Positions 9,367 to 20,649 of a DNA stretch of 45,637 nt are shown one piece after another. Made by a program: the position numbers and the translations under genes. This DNA is from Allomyces macrogynus ATCC 38327. Lineage: Eukaryota > Blastocladiomycota > Blastocladiomycetes > Blastocladiales > Blastocladiaceae. The notes beneath the pieces were generated by a model. That model ran no database searches, was not told the DNA's origin, and saw nothing but the letters and a program-made list of their open reading frames with translations. Position 1 is the first letter of the stretch. Every line of letters begins with the position of its first letter. The stretch covers positions 78,189 to 123,825 of the forward strand of contig GG745337.1 in the NCBI GenBank assembly GCA_000151295.1. The letters run 5' to 3'.

Positions 9367-12300
9367 ATGTCGCGCGGCCGCAAGGTGGTCCAGCCGATCC
9401 TGGACGACAACCCAAAGCTACTGTGCGTGTCCATCGCAACCACAACCAACGCGCGTTTTGCAGTTCGCACGACTGACGGCGCCGCACCCGTTACAGTCGC
9501 GAAGTTGGGTTCGGCGTCCATGGACAAGAGGAGATTGCCAAGGTCGCGGTCACGGCCATCTCGTGCAAAGACTCGTACTCGTTTGCCGACGGCCGCCGCT
9601 CCGTTGTCCCGAACGGCCCGCTCGACAGGCGTCTGGTACGTTCAAGATCGACGCGTTTTGCCCATCTCACATACGTGATCCGGATCCGGTGCAGCCGTTG
9701 ACCTATCACGCACGCCAAACTAGGGTCCATCGGAAAAGGCGGCGACGTGTGACACGTGCAACCGCGGCCTCGCCGATTGCCCGGGCCACTGGGGCTACGT
9801 GCCGCTCGCCGTGCCGCTCTTCCACGTCGGCTTCTTTCGCACGATTATCACGACGCTACAGAACATTTGCAAGGTACCGACCCCCTCGTATCACACGCCC
9901 GCGTCGATCGTCCCGCGTTGATCGATGGCTGACCGATCACGCCGTGTCCGATGCGCTAGTGCTGCGGCCATGTCCTGCTTGGCGAAGTTGCGCGCCGCGC
10001 GCTCCTGCGCAAGCTCACCATGGCGGGCCCCGACTTGCGCCGGCGGCAAGAAATTCTCAAGGAGCTCAACACTGAGTGCAAGAAGCAGACGACGTGCCCA
10101 CAGCCGACGTGCCGCGCGCCCAATGGCACCGTCAAGAAGTTTGGTCCGCTCAAGATCGTTCACGAGCCGTTCCGATCCAAGAAACTCAAGGAGGAGCAGG
10201 AGTCGTACCGCGCCACGTTCCAGGCCGTGACCGCCGGCGTGCCGGGCACGGCGCCCTACATCAACAAGGTCCTGCAGGAACTCGACCCGGAGACCGTCTA
10301 CCAGCTGTTTGAAAAGATCCCGAGCGAGGACGTGGTCTTGCTTGGGTTCGACGCCGACGAGGGGCACCCGAAACGGTTCCTCTGGACCTACTTGCCGGTC
10401 CCGCCAGGGCTGATTCGCCCGTCGGTCGTTCAGGACGCGAACACGAGTAACGAGGACGACTTGACCATCAAGTTGACCGAGATCATCAACACCAACGCCA
10501 TGATTCGCAGGGCCAAAAGAGCGGGCGAGGCCATGTCAACCTACATGGTGCGTACTCGGCGTTTTCAGTTCACTCAAGTCGGTCTTGGATGGATGCCGAC
10601 TCACCGCAATTCTGCTTCGACCGAGTGTAGGAGCTGTGGGACTTCATGAGTCTCACGGCCGGCCTCTACATCAACAGTGAGATGCCCGGGATCCCGCTCT
10701 CCATGGCCGCGAACAAGGGCGCGCGCGGTCTGTCGCAGCGTCTTAAGGGCAAGCAAGGTCGATTCCGCGGCAACTTGTCGGGCAAGCGCGTGGACTTCTC
10801 GGGCCGTACCGTCATTTCGCCCGACCCGAACCTGCGCATCGACCAAGTCGGGGTGCCCCAGCACGTGGCGAAGATTTTGACCTACCCGGAACGCGTCACC
10901 GAGGCCAACATTGAAATGCTGCGGGAGCGCGTGCGCAACGGGACCGAACAATGGCCAGGCGCCAACTACGTGACGGAGAAGAGCGGTCTCAAGAAGTTTC
11001 TCAAGTTTGGCGACCGCAACCATCTCGCGTCCAAGCTGCGCGTCGGCGATACGGTCGAGCGGCACTTGCACGACGGCGACATTGTGCTCTTCAACCGGCA
11101 GCCGTCGCTGCACAAGCTCTCGATCATGGCGCACTACGCTAAGGTCTTGCCGCACCGCACGTTCCGGTTCAACGAGTGTGTGTGCACACCCTACAACGCC
11201 GATTTCGACGGCGATGAAATGAACTTGCACTTGCCGCAGACCGAGGAGGCACGCGCTGAGGCGCGCGAGCTCATGGGCGTCAAACACAACCTCGTCACGC
11301 CGCGCAACGGCGAGCCGATCATTGCCGCGACGCAAGATTTCATCACGGCGTCGTACTTGATGTCGCGCAAGAGCACCTTCTTCACGCGGCACGAGCTGTC
11401 CCAGTTCCTGATGGCCATGGGGTCCGACATTCGTTTCGATTTGCCGCCGCCGGCCATCATCAAGCCGTGCCGGCTGTGGACGGGCAAGCAGCTGCTCTCG
11501 CTGTTGCTCCGGCCCAACAAGCAGTGCGACGTGCGCGTCAACCTCGAGGCCAAGACGCGCGACTATAGCAAGATCCCGCACCCGGACCTGTGCCCGAAGG
11601 ACGCGTGGCTCGTTATCGACAACTCGGACGTCATGTGCGGCGCCTGGGACAAGGCCGTGGTCGGCGACGGTAACAAGAACTCGGTCTTCTACGTGCTGCT
11701 GCGCGACTATGGTCCGGAACGTGCGGCCGAGTGCATGAACCGGCTCGCCAAGCTGTGCGCGCGGTGGCTCGGCACGCGCGGGTTCTCGATTGGGATCAAC
11801 GACGTGCAGCCATCCAAGGCGCTGACGGACCGCAAGGCCGATCTCGTAACAAACGGGTATAATCGGTGCGACGAACTGATTGTGCAGGCCAAGCTCGGCA
11901 AGCTCGAGAACCAGCCCGGGTGTAACATTGAGCAGACGCTTGAGTCCAAGATTTCGGGCATTCTCAGCAAGATTCGCGACGATGCCGGCCAGATTTGCAT
12001 GACCGAGCTCAACAAGCACAACGCGCCGCTGATCATGTCGCTGTGCGGTTCGAAAGGGTCCAAGATCAACGTGTGCCAAATGGTCGTGTGCGTCGGGCAG
12101 CAGATTGTGGGCGGGTCGCGTGTCGGGTCCGGGTTCGAGGACCGCACGCTGCCGCACTTTCACAAGCACTCCAAGGAGCCGGCGGCCAAGGGGTTTGTGC
12201 GCAACTCGTTTTACACGGGGTTGACGCCGACCGAGTTCTTCTTCCACGCAGTCTCGGGTCGTGAGGGGCTCGTCGATACGGCCGTCAAGAGTGCGTTTTC

Positions 12301-14030
12301 TTTGCGACTCGGCCAATTCCGCTCCGCACACTAACGCATTACTGCCACCTCTGACAGCCGCCGAGACCGGGTACATGCAGCGCCGTCTCATGAAGGCGCT
12401 CGAGGACCTGACGGTGCACTACGACGGGACTGTGCGCAGCGCGACCAAGGCCATCGTGCAGTTCGAGTACGGCGACGACAGTCTCGACCCGACGACGATC
12501 GAGGGCGACAACCAGCCCGTCGCGTTCCACCGCAACCTGCAGCACGCGATGAACATTGCCCGCGCCAAGGGCGACCGCGCGCTTTTGCCCGACGAGATCA
12601 CGACGCGCGTGCTTGCCGTCACGTCCGAGCCCGGGTGGAAGCGGCACCTGCACACGCACGGACTCCGGCCCGATTTCATGGAACTCGACGACGTGTCGGT
12701 CATGGGCACGGGCGACGACGTGCAAAAGGTCGAGTTTGTCGACGAGCTGCGGTCGTTTATCGAGGACCAGGTGGTCGCACCGCGCCGCGCGCTGCTCAAG
12801 TCCAACTTGCGCGAGTACGTGGCCAAGGTGCATCCGCTCACGCAGCGGCAGCTCGACGCGTTCCTGGCCATTTGCAAGCGCAAGTACCTCAACGCCATCA
12901 TGGAACCGGGTACGGCCGTCGGCGCCGTCGGCGCACAGAGTATTGGCGAGCCCGGCACGCAAATGACGCTCAAGACGTTCCATTTCGCCGGTGTCGCGAG
13001 TATGAACGTAACGCTCGGTGTGCCGCGCATCAAGGAGATTATCAACGCGGCCAAGACGATTTCGACGCCCATCATCACGGCCAAGCTCGAGTCGGAAAAG
13101 AAGGACATGGGCGCGGCGGCGACCCGCAAGGCCAAGGTTAAGGTCAAGACCATCGGCAAGGGCCCCGCGCACTCGGAGCTGGCCGCGCGCATTGTCAAGG
13201 GCCGTGTCGAAAAGACACTGCTCGGCGACGTGACGCACTTCATGGAGATCAACTACACGGAGCAGGGCGCGCACTTGCTCGTCGAGATTGACTTGGCGAC
13301 GGTCGCCAAGCTGCAGCTCGAGGTCGACTTGTACACGATGTGCAACGCGATTCTCGGGACGAAGGCGCTCAAGCTGACGACCGATCAGATTGCCGTGCAG
13401 CCGCCCAACCAGATCAGAATCCACGCCAAGTCGATGCGCGACCTGCACCAGTACAAGCGGCTGCTGCCAGAGGTCATTGTCAAGGGGATCCCGTCGGTGA
13501 ACCGCGCCGTGATATCCGAGGAGCGCGGCGAGTTCAAGCTGCACGCCGAGGGTTACGGGCTGCGGTTTGTCATGAACACGGACGGCGTCGACGGCAAGGA
13601 GACGCGGTCGAACCACATCATGGAGGTGCAGCAGGTGCTCGGCATCGAGGCGGCGCGCAATACGATCATTGACGAGATTCAGAACACGATGAAGAGCCAC
13701 GGCATGACGATTGATCCGCGGCACGTGATGCTGCTCGGCGATACGATGACCAACCGCGGTGAAGTGCTCGGGATCACGCGGTTTGGCGTGTCGAAGATGA
13801 AGGACTCGGCGCTCATGCTCGCGTCGTTTGAAAAGACGACCGACCACTTGTTTGACGCGGCGCGGTACGCCAAGCGCGACCCGATTGAGGGCGTCTCCGA
13901 GTGCATCATCATGGGCCAGCCGATGCCGATTGGGTCCGGCTTGTTCAAGCTGCTGCAGAAGGACGTTGTCGCAGCTGCGCCCCGCGTCACGCCCAGGCTC
14001 CTGTTTGACCGGCCAGAGTTTCACGTTTGA
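9367..14030 (+). CDS. RPC1: DNA-directed RNA polymerase III largest subunit (Rpc1/RPC160)
   Basis: Catalytic largest subunit of RNA polymerase III, which makes tRNA, 5S rRNA and U6. Six exons join in phase: 9367-9422, 9497-9635, 9724-9873, 9960-10547, 10631-12290 and 12358-14030, giving about 1421 residues (human about 1390, yeast about 1460). The N-terminus has [17 protein letters not shown], then the zinc ligands [18 protein letters not shown] second zinc region follows with CCGHVLLGE. The clamp/active-site segment has [20 protein letters not shown] and [16 protein letters not shown]. The catalytic loop [10 protein letters not shown] is at about residues 500-509, with Asp502, Asp504 and Asp506 holding the metal. 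The trigger loop region shows [18 protein letters not shown]. Choice of Pol III over Pol I/II rests on pol III-type stretches such as [16 protein letters not shown] and [16 protein letters not shown]. No frameshift seen. Confidence 0.97.
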
Positions 14031-14213
14031 TGTCGGGGACGTCGTGGTCTCCGTGTCCCGATGGGCTTTGGCCTGTTTGGTCCGTTCGTGTCGGAGTTGG
14101 TTTTTGTACAGTTTGGTGTCTCTGGCGCAAGTGCCAATATATTCGAGGAGCAAAAATGCCCGTGTCTCTTTCAAATCGCCACATCTTGTTCAAAGCATCA
14201 CCTTGGCGTTCGC

Positions 14214-14824
14214 ATGGCTGCACTGCAAACTCTGGGCCGTGCGCTTGGTCAACCAACGGCCTACCTTCGAAGTCTGGGCCTCTTCCCGTGCGGTTTTGGC
14301 GTGGCGGAAGCAGAGATGCTTGCCAGCATCCTCCCACCAACGCTCGCTCATCTCCTGCTCCGTGCGACCGGTCTACGCGATGCAAGTGTTGCTGCACTCG
14401 CGGCCAAGTGGCCGCTTGGGTTAATCATGAATGACTTGGCGGCCAACGACATTGGCGATCAGGGCGCCGTCGCGATTGACAGTCGCATGCCGCCTGGCTT
14501 GACCGCTCTCTACTTGTCGGGCAACCAGATTGGTGATCAAGGCGCCAAGGCGGTTGTCAGTCGAATGCCGTCGGACTTGGAGGCGATCAACTTGGCGGAC
14601 AACAAGATTGGTGACCAAGGGGCAGTCGCATGCCGCGTCGCATGAAGCATCTTTTCCTGCATGAAAACAACGTTGGCCAGCAGGACGCTGGTGCGTTGGT
14701 CGATGCGATGCCAGCTCGCTCTCATTTACGTCTGGAAGGGAACCTGTTGGCCGAATCGTCCTCTGTCATTTTGTGGACTTTGAGTGCCAAGGCCAGTCTT
14801 CGAAAGATCGATTTCCGCTATTAA
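14214..14824 (+). pseudogene. Leucine-rich repeat protein, broken by a 13-nt deletion
   Basis: Tandem LRRs of 26 residues (78 nt) are clear: ANDIGDQGAVAIDSRMPPGL, then GNQIGDQGAKAVVSRMP, then DNKIGDQGAVA. The likely start is ATG 14214 (MAALQTLGRAL), although the frame is open back to 14061. The third repeat lacks exactly 13 nt relative to the first, at 14625-14629, so the frame hits TGA at 14643. The protein sense resumes one frame over (MPRRMKHLFLHENNVGQQDA) and runs to TAA at 14822-14824. Repeats of this RNI-like type usually serve protein-protein binding. Without the deletion the product would be about 207 residues. It could still be expressed as a truncated protein. Codon bias is weaker and GC lower than in the neighbouring RPC1. 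Confidence 0.7.
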
Positions 14825-14892
14825 ACATTGCTGTTTGAACTCCTCACCCCGATTTCAACTCTTCTAGTCAGACCTTGTCAAAGAACTTGAAA

Positions 14893-15085
14893 TTTGGTCA
14901 GCGGGGCGCTGGTGCATTGATCGATGTGATGCATGCTCATATCTATATCTGAAGGAGAACCCAGTGGCTGAACTGTCCTGATTCATTTTGCGGTCTTCGC
15001 GCGCCACAGCCCGGATCGACTTCGACTACTGAATACATTGATTCACCCTGCTCCAAGCTCTTCCAGTCGGACATTGTCGAATAAA
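14893..15085 (+). repeat. Degenerate tandem copy of the LRR gene 3' end
   Basis: This stretch repeats, with many substitutions, the last part of the LRR gene and its downstream sequence (14672 to about 14890). Shared landmarks are GGGGCGCTGGTGCATTGATC against GGACGCTGGTGCGTTGGTC, GATCGACTTCGACTACTGA against GATCGATTTCCGCTATTAA, and a following TCTTCCAGTCGGAC against TCTTCTAGTCAGAC. It carries in-frame stops and has no start, so it is a relic. Confidence 0.65.
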
Positions 15086-15100
15086 TTCGCGCCGAGGACG

Positions 15101-16252
15101 TTACCCTGTCAGCCCCTCCAAATTCAACGCCTGCACCATACGCGACAGCGTCTCCTCCTCTTCGTCGTCATTATCGAGGAAATCCTGGACCACGGCCGAC
15201 ATATCGACTGGGTCGGCGGTCATGGCGAGCCCCAGCCCCAGCCCCAGAGCCTCGACCGTTGTCGCCACTGACAGCGACGCAGTCGCGGCAGTCGGGCCCG
15301 AGGCGGTCGGCCCCACGGCAATGGTACTGCTACTACTCATCCCGCCGCCACTTGCAGTCGGTACGGGGACTGCACTCGACCCTGCGAGTACGGCACTACC
15401 GCCAAGTGCATTGGCGGCCGTGAGCGACGAAGATATGGGCGCGGGGCTCCCACCGACCGACGGCGTGGCCGTGGGCGCGTTAGTCGTCGCGGCCGTGGGG
15501 GTCGGCGCCATGAGAATGTCAGTGAGCAGCCGCGACTTGAGCTGTTCCTTGTCGTTGGCCGCGTCGCGCGCCGCGTCGGCGGCGGTACTCGCATCGGCGG
15601 CGACAGGTGGCGGTGGCGGGAGCTTGAGCCGGATCGCTGGGTGGTACGGGTGACGGCGAGACGTTGGGGTGCCGTTGGCCCAGAGCCATTTCGGGAGCGG
15701 GATCAAGGTAGACGTTGCAGTCGCGTCAACGGACCCGGACCTCGGCGTGCACAGGTCGAGTTCGCCCGAGAGTTTGGTGATGAGTTCCGTCTCCTCGGGC
15801 GAAATCACGTCGCCGCGAATGAACCGCGCGTGCTCGCTGTATATCGACGGCATCGCCCACCCCTGCAGCTTGCGCAGTGCCATGATGGCGGCGCCCGTGA
15901 CGATTTGGCCGTCGAGGCAGTGGATATAGAGCGGAGCGAGCGTCGGGTCGAGAACCGCGTGCACGAGCAGGTGGAGAAGGGCGGGCGGGGTCATCGGTGC
16001 GGTCCCTTCTTTTGGTTTTGCGACGTGGTGATGGATACAGGTGACGCCCGCGGCATGGAAAGTGGCGAGCGTGTCGGGCAGCAGCGGGTCGGGCGTGAGC
16101 GAAACGACGGTGCGAATGCGCAGATTGGCAACCAGGAACGGAAGATTGCGCGCGCGCGGGTAGGAGCCGCGGTAGAGGCCGTCCTCGACGAGTGCGAAGC
16201 GGAATGGCGGCACGACATTTGCTGGTGCGCACAACGGCTCGGGGACGGTCAT
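15101..16252 (-). CDS. Oca-type dual-specificity phosphatase-like protein, probably inactive
   Basis: Single exon, 383 residues, start ATG at 16252. Residues 15-170 resemble the fungal Oca/Siw14 tyrosine-phosphatase-like family: VEDGLYRGSYPRARNLPFL, VVSLTPDPL and IHCLDGQIVTGAAIMALRKL. The family is linked to inositol pyrophosphate turnover and oxidant or cell-cycle signalling in yeast. The signature Cys is Cys112, but the Arg of the CX5R loop is replaced by Val118, so catalysis by the usual mechanism is unlikely; some Oca proteins are known to be degenerate here. The C-terminal half is low-complexity Ala/Thr/Ser/Pro and ends in an acidic NDDEEEETLSRMVQALNLEG helix. It is divergent from the sorting nexin gene. 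Precise Oca subtype not assigned. Confidence 0.8.
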   Translation of the reverse strand: MTVPEPLCAPANVVPPFRFALVEDGLYRGSYPRARNLPFLVANLRIRTVVSLTPDPLLPDTLATFHAAGVTCIHHHVAKPKEGTAPMTPPALLHLLVHAVLDPTLAPLYIHCLDGQIVTGAAIMALRKLQGWAMPSIYSEHARFIRGDVISPEETELITKLSGELDLCTPRSGSVDATATSTLIPLPKWLWANGTPTSRRHPYHPAIRLKLPPPPPVAADASTAADAARDAANDKEQLKSRLLTDILMAPTPTAATTNAPTATPSVGGSPAPISSSLTAANALGGSAVLAGSSAVPVPTASGGGMSSSSTIAVGPTASGPTAATASLSVATTVEALGLGLGLAMTADPVDMSAVVQDFLDNDDEEEETLSRMVQALNLEGLTG

Positions 16253-16898
16253 GGTCGCTCGGCACTTTAATTCCCGTCAGCGTGAGAATAATGGAGCGTG
16301 ATGAGGTTGCAGGCGACCTCGTCGTGATCTGCTGGTGCTATTGTGCTCGAGGCCGTCGATGCTCGTAAAATCAGTATTGATGATGGCGCAAGCAACCGAG
16401 GGGCGCAGTCGCCGGGCTTGGACCCTTGCTCGAGGGTGCGGGCGCGTGATATAGTTGCAGAAAGTGCTGTTGCGGCTCGCGGGTGCTGGTTGATATGTCT
16501 TGTTCCTGCAGACGTCAACTTTGCGGAAAGTGTGATTGTTGTGTCCTCGTCGGAAGGATGTGATCTGCCGAGTCAGAAGAGAGCACACACAGGTGGTTTC
16601 TGTGGTGCGCCGCGCTCACGTGGCTGGGCGCCGCGAGAGCTCGCACGCTTGCTTTGTAACGTGCTGCAGCTCGCGAACTTCAAGGCTGCACGCCAAGCTG
16701 GACGTCGGCACGACGCGCGGTCAAGTCATCCACGACGACCATCGACCGACGACGAGCGCAGCGCCGAATCCGACCAGTCAACCCGTGCCGCGACTACCCG
16801 CATCCCAACAGCAGCGCCGAGCTTGCGGCTCCTTCGTACACCGCGCGTCCTTGCCACCGTTCCGTTTGTCCAGTTCGCCTGCCAAGTCCCCTGCAGCC
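16253..16898. other. Spacer between divergent Oca-like and sorting nexin genes
   Basis: About 650 nt holding both promoters. An open frame extends upstream of the sorting nexin ATG but begins without a conserved segment, so I treat it as leader. No RNA gene or clear core-promoter motif seen. Confidence 0.4.
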
Positions 16899-19182
16899 AT
16901 GGACTCGTACGCGACCTCGGCGACGCGCGCCACGGGCTTCCACGCGTTTGGCGACGACGACCCGCTCGCCAACCCGTTTGCCGACATGCCGAGCGCAGGC
17001 CGCACCACGCCGCCGTCGGCGCAGCAAATCGACCAAGACGCGGCCGCAGAAGAGAGTGATGACGAGGATAATGTCACCCTGGGTCAGTACTCTTCCGCTC
17101 GCATATTGTTCACGAGCGACCGGGTCACTGACGGCTCACACGACACCTCAACAGAACCCGTCGTCGACCACGACCACGACCACGCCGAGCACACACACCT
17201 CACGGCCTCCCCGCACCATCTTCCCGCTGACGCGTCGGCCCCACTTTCCGCTGCACTCTTCGATGTGTCGTTACACGCCCCCCTGCCGGCCTCTCCCGCG
17301 CGCGCGTATATCGAGCCCTTGACCTCCACCGCAACCCCACCACCCGTCCTCCCGGCCCCGTCGGGCCCGCCATCGCGCATGTCCTCGACGGCCTCCTTTA
17401 CCGGCACCCCACTGCGCGCGCGGTCCGGACTCGCGTCACCCGCGTTGCGACAATCGCTGTCGTCGGTCGCCGTGCACGACCCGCTCGTGCATCCGCTCGC
17501 CGCGCTCGTTGCGCCCAGCGCCGCTCCGCTCGCGCCCACGACCGCGCCTGCACAAACGGTACCCGCAGTGCAGGCACCCGCACCGCTCCTGCCCGCGGCG
17601 GACATGCACCCGGGCAGTCCCGACGCGGCGTCGTCGGTCGTCGGGATCCCGCCGCGGTCGACCGTGAGCACGCCCACGACGCCGTTCCCGCCGCCGCTCG
17701 CGGCCGTCGCAAGTCCCATTGCGACCAACGGCGGCGCGGACCGAAGTTTGCCGGCGGTTCCGGCATCCCCGGCCCCACCGAGCGCGCTGCAGGTGGATAA
17801 GCGGCCGCTGAGTTACTCGAAGATCCAGCTGCAAGTGCCGGCCGTGGCGGCCTCGCCCTTCAAAGTGTCGGTCTCGGAACCGACCAAGATCGGGGACGCG
17901 ATGAGTCCGTTCACAGCGTATAAGGTCGTGACCAAGGTACCGTATTCGCGATTCGCGGTTGGGGACTGCTCACGTACGTGAATCTGACCTTTTCGGTGGT
18001 TATCAGACGACCCAGCCCGGATTTCGGTCCGAGTCGGTCGTGTCGCGCCGGTATAGCGAGTTCCTGTGGCTCTACCAGCGGCTCGTCACGCAGCACCCCG
18101 GGATCGTCGTGCCCGGTACGCCGGAAAAGCAGGCGATTGGGCGATTCTCGGAAGGATTTGTCGAGCATCGCCGCGTCGGACTGCAAGTGTTTTTGCGGAA
18201 GGTCGCGGCGCATCCGGTGCTGCGCACGGACCCGGCATTCCAGATGTTTGTCGAGGCCGAGTCGCTCAAGGACGAGGTGCGTCGATGGGTATGGGTTTGG
18301 AGAGCGAGAACGGGGGGGCTCATGGTGTGTGGCGGTGTAGATCCAGGCCGACAAGAACGTGACGTTGCCGCCCAAGGCCAAGATGAACGAGATTGATCCG
18401 GTACATACGCTCTTCCACTGCCCATTTCCCTCTTGGCACCCGACGCTGACCCAACCCGCTCTACCAGTGGTTCGAGGAAAAACGCCGCCAAGTCGACCAA
18501 TTCGAAGCGCAAATCAAGGCGCTCAACAAATCGCTCGACCTGCTCGCGACGCGGCAGCGCGAGACGGCCACGGCGCACTACGAGCTTGCCGAGACCCTCG
18601 CCATGCTCGCGGAAGTCGAATTGCCACACCCGTTTGGCCGGCGCGTCGAGATGCTCGCCGAGACGCACAAGCGCGTGCGCGACCTATTGTTTGCCATGGC
18701 CACGATCGACTTGGGCGCGATGCAGACGGCGCTTGACGATCAGTTGCGCACGGTCGCCGCGATTCGCGTTGCGACGCAGTTGCGCGCGAATGCCTACGTG
18801 CACTGGCAGGCGCTCGAGACGGCGGTACTGAAAAAGGAGGCGGCGGTCAAAAAGTCGAGGGTGCAGATGCCCGCGCTCGAGGCCGAGGTGTATGAGGTGC
18901 GTTGATCGCTTGGAGGTGGGTTTCGGATTCATGCGGCGTACGAATACTGACGCTATGGCTCGGGGACGATTATAGCTCACGCAGCAGCGCGCCGCAGCCA
19001 AGAACCTGTTTGAGACGACGTCAATGACGCTGCGGCAAGAACTCGAGCGTGTCGACCAGGACAAGGTGCATGAATTGTCGGCGGCCATCAAGTGCGTGGC
19101 CGAGTCGCTGTGGGGGCATCAGCAGGAAACGGTCAACCTGTGGGACGAGCTGATCAAGGCAAGACCGGCGATGCCTGTGTGA
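16899..19182 (+). CDS. VPS5: Sorting nexin, Vps5/SNX1-2 type (PX and BAR)
   Basis: Retromer-associated sorting nexin that binds endosomal phosphoinositides and curves membrane. Exons 16899-17082, 17155-17936, 18007-18276, 18341-18400, 18468-18896 and 18976-19182 give about 643 residues. The N-terminus has the acidic/NPF-like FGDDDPLANPFADMP, then a long Pro/Ala/Ser-rich disordered stretch to about residue 300. The PX domain spans exons 2-3: FKVSVSEPTKIGDAMSPFTAYK, SVVSRRYSEFLWLYQRL and FVEHRRVGLQVFLRKVAAHP. Exons 5-6 form the helical BAR region from WFEEKRRQVDQFEAQ to the final stop. The first intron (17083-17154, donor GTCAGT) is 72 nt and stop-free, so retention would add 24 residues; I am least sure of that one. 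Assignment to Vps5 rather than another PX-BAR protein rests on overall order and length. Confidence 0.88.
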
Positions 19183-20649
19183 TGCGCGACGTTGCTGGGG
19201 AAATTCGTCGCTTTGGAAAGGAAGGATGGAGCAGAGGAGGCAGAAAATGAGATGGACGGGCCGTTTTGACACATCCTTGTGCGTTGGTGTGCAGGCCAAT
19301 ACATCAACATGTTGGTTGGGCGACAAGATATGGTGGCCGGCCATCTTCGTTGAGGACCATCAAATCAGCAAAGCGATTGTTATCACCCTGGTGAGAGAGT
19401 GCATCCTTTGACTTTAGCTTGCGACGAACTGGTACCTGTCAGCTTGGCCAGCCTTTTACCGGCCAAATACAAGACCAAGCCACAGAACACGGCCACAGAC
19501 GATAGCGCTCACTTGATGCCATGACCTGCCGTGCCATGGCGTCGCCCATGTTCATCTTGGTGCAGCCTCATGCGAACTTCAATGTTGCGCACCTAGCTCA
19601 TACACACACTCCAACAATGTGTGCACGTTGGCTGTCCAGAAACAAGTACCTCGTTGCTTTCTTTGTGGTGTCGCCCAGCCTGCCACAACAAACAAGGCCG
19701 TATCGTCGCCTGCGACGTGTTAAAAAACAAGCGTCTTTGGCATCAAACATGGCACGTAAGTGCAACAATGTGAGGACACAGTAGTTTAGGATTGTGAGGG
19801 CGCTGGTGCAGAAGTCTCGACCATCAGCTGTTCACACTCTGGCCAGGATCGCTCATGGGGAGTCGTGTCCCCAGGTCCGGCAAAACGGTTGCCCCAGCTC
19901 CGGTCGGAAAAGCAATGATGATAAGACGATGTGTCTAGGGCCATGGCAATCGACGAATCAACGCTTGAAAGAGCGCTCTATCAAGACGACTGGCAAGGCA
20001 AGAACACCAGCAACAGCACGTCAAGGAAGCAAGGACACAAGAACATACGATATTTACAGTACGACCCACCTCACCCCATACCCAAGCGGCAATTCAAGAG
20101 CCCGAACATTGAACGTGAGCAACGAAAGGCAAGCTGACCACTGACCCACTGACAAACTAATCACCAACGCATGAAATTGATCAGGTGTTGCCCTGGGATG
20201 CAGATGGAGGGAAAATCGGAAGTCTGGGACCTCTAACCATAACACATTCTGTTTTTGTTGACTGTTCAAGTCTGTCGTGAACATTTCTAATGCGCGATAT
20301 TCCCGTCGATACTTGTCTCCCATCAACTCGGGTATGCGGGGCTCGGGGCCGAGTTTGCGACGAGGGATGGCGGTGGGGAGTCGGAGGACGACGAGGAGGT
20401 GGTGGTGATGTCGGATGAGGACTGAGGGTGGAGGAGGAGGTGGATGAAAGAGGAGAAGAGGGGAAGAGCGAGAGGGAATGACTTGTGGACTGGATGGGAG
20501 GAAATGGAGGGACATGTGTCAATCGCAATACCGTTCGTCTGTTCGTTTCGCATCGTTTGGTTTTGGTGCTACCAAATCCAGCACATCAACGCGCTCTCCT
20601 GCTACCTTCAATCCGCATCCACGCCCAAACGCAACCATTCCCTCATATT
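19183..20649. other. Long spacer between convergent sorting nexin and SEC22 genes
   Basis: About 1.5 kb between two stop codons. GC is lower than in the flanking genes. Open frames are short and lack recognisable domains. Near 20380-20460 there is a G/A-rich plus-strand stretch (GAGGAGGAGGTGG type). No RNA gene or mobile element recognised. Confidence 0.4.

Noticed and set aside
12339..14174. 611-residue minus-strand open frame opposite RPC1
   Set aside because: It is the antisense of the conserved RPC1 exon, rich in Arg, His and Leu without domain features; long antisense frames are expected with high GC3. The same holds for 10601-12391.
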